Shown here: one piece after another, positions 14,072 through 15,280 of the stretch
Layout: every line of letters begins with the position of its first letter
Position numbering within the stretch: the first letter of the stretch is position 1
Source of the DNA: MnTg04 sp036443455
Lineage (GTDB): Bacteria; Pseudomonadota; Gammaproteobacteria; Steroidobacterales; MnTg04
Assembly: GCA_036443455.1 (NCBI GenBank)
Contig: JAZFYI010000072.1
Coordinates: 1 to 15,280, forward strand
Direction of reading: 5' to 3'
Length of the DNA: 15,280 nt
Notes under the pieces: model-generated
What the model saw: the letters and a program-made list of their open reading frames with translations, nothing else
The model's database searches: none
Told to the model about the DNA's origin: nothing
Program-made: the position numbers and the translations under genes

Positions 14072-15280
14072 TTATTCCTGGCCACCCTGGCCCGCGGTAC
14101 GCTTGCGCGCGCCGCGGCGCCGTGGGCGGCGTTTGCGTTTGCCGGAACCGCCGCCGCGCCCGACCTGCGCCATTTCACGCCGGGTTTTGTCATCGGCCAG
14201 TTGTATATCCGTCCACCACTGCGCCGCTTGCGCATCGAAATCGCCGCTCGATGCGCGCAACAACATGAAATCATAGGCTGCACGAAACCGCGGGTGATGC
14301 AAAAAGCGCAGGCTGCGAACTCCCTTGCGCATGTTGAAACGCGATTGCAGGGCCAGCATTTCTTTCAACGGGATGGTGGTTCGCCGTGGAACGCTGATGT
14401 GCGATTGCTGGGCCTTGACGACGTCCTCGACCGCCTGTTGCATGGCCGGAATCGGCGGCTTGCCGTCACCGTGCAACCGGTCGAAAACTTTCCTGATCGG
14501 CGCCCAGAGCAGGACCGCAAATAAAAAGAACGTCGTGACTGGCTTGTCTTCCCTGACACGCTGATCCGTGGTCGCAAGACCATCGAGCAAGAGTTTCCTG
14601 AACCGGTCGTCGGTATCATTTTCCAACTCCGCGAACAGCGCCGGGAAAAGATGAGCGAGCAGACGATAATGTTCGAGCAGCCTGAAACTTTCGATCGCGC
14701 GACCGGTCAGGAACATCTTGATGATTTCGTCAAACAGGCGAGCGGGCGGCACATTTTCGAGCAAATGCCCCAGGTCCCGCAACGGCGCCTCGGACGGGTC
14801 GTCGATCGAGAAATCGAGCTTGGCCGCAAAACGCACGGCTCGCAGCATGCGCACCGGGTCTTCGCGATAGCGGGTCTCGGGATCGCCGATGACCCTGAGT
14901 ACGCGTTGCTCGACATCCTTGAACCCGCCGACAAAATCCCAGATGCTGTAACCATCGAGCGTGTAATACAGCGCATTGGCGGTAAAATCGCGCCGCCAGA
15001 CATCGTCTTCCAGCTTGCCATAGCGGTTATCGCGCAGGATGCGCCCGCCTTCGTCCGTCTGCCCGCGGATATCGTCGTCATCCAGTTCGTCATGGGTCGC
15101 CCTGAAGGTCGCGACCTCGATGATTTCGCGGCCGAAGTGAATATGCGCCAGGCGAAACCGCCGCCCGATCAGCCTGCAGTTACGAAACAGTTTGCGGACT
15201 TCCTCGGGGCTGGCATCGGTCGCGACATCGAAATCCTTGGGCTGATGTTTGAGCAACAGATCACGGACACAGCCGCCGAC
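14072..15280 (-). CDS. pcnB: PcnB, poly(A) polymerase I (5' end beyond right edge)
   Basis: PcnB adds poly(A) tails to RNA 3' ends, promoting RNA decay in the cytoplasm. The visible 402 residues open in mid-gene with VGGCVRDLLLKHQPKDFDVATDA, the nucleotidyltransferase core whose DxD (DFD) aspartates bind metal. Next are RRLIGRRFRLAHIHF, the conserved RRDFTANALYY and REDPVRMLRAVRFAAKLDF, typical of class II poly(A) polymerases and CCA-adding enzymes. PcnB rather than a CCA-adding enzyme is favoured by the length, the folK neighbour and the strongly basic C-terminus (GKRKRRPRRRGARKR). That tail probably helps bind RNA. The frame is open to the window edge; about 50-60 N-terminal residues are missing by comparison with E. 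coli (465 aa). The TTG at 15256 is internal and not the true start. Confidence 0.95.
   Translation of the reverse strand, partial: VGGCVRDLLLKHQPKDFDVATDASPEEVRKLFRNCRLIGRRFRLAHIHFGREIIEVATFRATHDELDDDDIRGQTDEGGRILRDNRYGKLEDDVWRRDFTANALYYTLDGYSIWDFVGGFKDVEQRVLRVIGDPETRYREDPVRMLRAVRFAAKLDFSIDDPSEAPLRDLGHLLENVPPARLFDEIIKMFLTGRAIESFRLLEHYRLLAHLFPALFAELENDTDDRFRKLLLDGLATTDQRVREDKPVTTFFLFAVLLWAPIRKVFDRLHGDGKPPIPAMQQAVEDVVKAQQSHISVPRRTTIPLKEMLALQSRFNMRKGVRSLRFLHHPRFRAAYDFMLLRASSGDFDAQAAQWWTDIQLADDKTRREMAQVGRGGGSGKRKRRPRRRGARKRTAGQGGQE

Noticed and set aside
13511..14524. 337-aa plus-strand open frame opposite folK/pcnB
   Set aside because: It is antisense to two clearly recognisable genes in an intact operon and has no motif.
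1..15280. CRISPR arrays, tRNA or rRNA genes, riboswitches, complete insertion sequences
   Set aside because: No regularly spaced direct repeats, cloverleaf-like sequence, rRNA-like sequence or transposase gene was recognised on either strand.

Overview
The window is about 15.3 kb of GC-rich, densely packed bacterial chromosome. It carries conserved housekeeping genes: UvrA, SSB, MiaB, the PhoH-family ATPase YbeZ, YbeY, CorC, Lnt, LeuS, PanB, HPPK (FolK) and poly(A) polymerase (PcnB). The run miaB-ybeZ-ybeY-corC-lnt-leuS and the run pcnB-folK-(deoxynucleoside kinase)-panB are gammaproteobacterial arrangements. The proteins align best by eye with that class; for example, the SSB tryptophans and the PanB, HPPK and Lnt active-site residues fall where the Escherichia coli proteins have them, give or take a small offset. 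No phage, plasmid, CRISPR, tRNA or rRNA feature was seen. I cannot assign a genus.

Layout. (1) 1-418, minus: the N-terminal third-or-less of uvrA, running off the left edge. (2) 419-1704: a short divergent promoter region, then a 12-segment MFS transporter on the plus strand. (3) 1763-2188: ssb, closed by a strong intrinsic terminator at 2237-2268. (4) 2307-4019: one fused gene for ATP sulfurylase plus APS kinase, converting sulfate to PAPS. (5) 4111-11865, plus: miaB, ybeZ, ybeY, corC, lnt and leuS in close succession with zero or overlapping junctions at the front, probably one transcript. They serve tRNA modification, rRNA/RNA maturation, the envelope (lipoprotein N-acylation) and leucyl-tRNA charging. 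(6) 11862-12027: a 166-bp nearly full-length palindrome with perfect 25-bp terminal inverted repeats, sitting exactly at the leuS stop codon and between two convergent operons. (7) 15280-12058, minus: pcnB (5' end outside the window), folK, a deoxynucleoside kinase and panB, spaced so tightly that they are clearly one operon.

Most of this is ordinary core genome. The item most worth a second look is the palindromic element at 11862-12027. It supplies the leuS stop codon and has CTAG at both ends, as a TA or CTAG target duplication would leave. It also lies at a junction where both flanking operons lack their common next genes (lptE/holA after leuS; panC after panB). It may be a mobile hairpin element, and it may mark a rearrangement breakpoint. 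Secondary points are a compact bidirectional promoter with one shared -10 region between uvrA and the MFS gene, the Sat-APS kinase fusion, and the deoxynucleoside kinase embedded in the folate/pantothenate operon.
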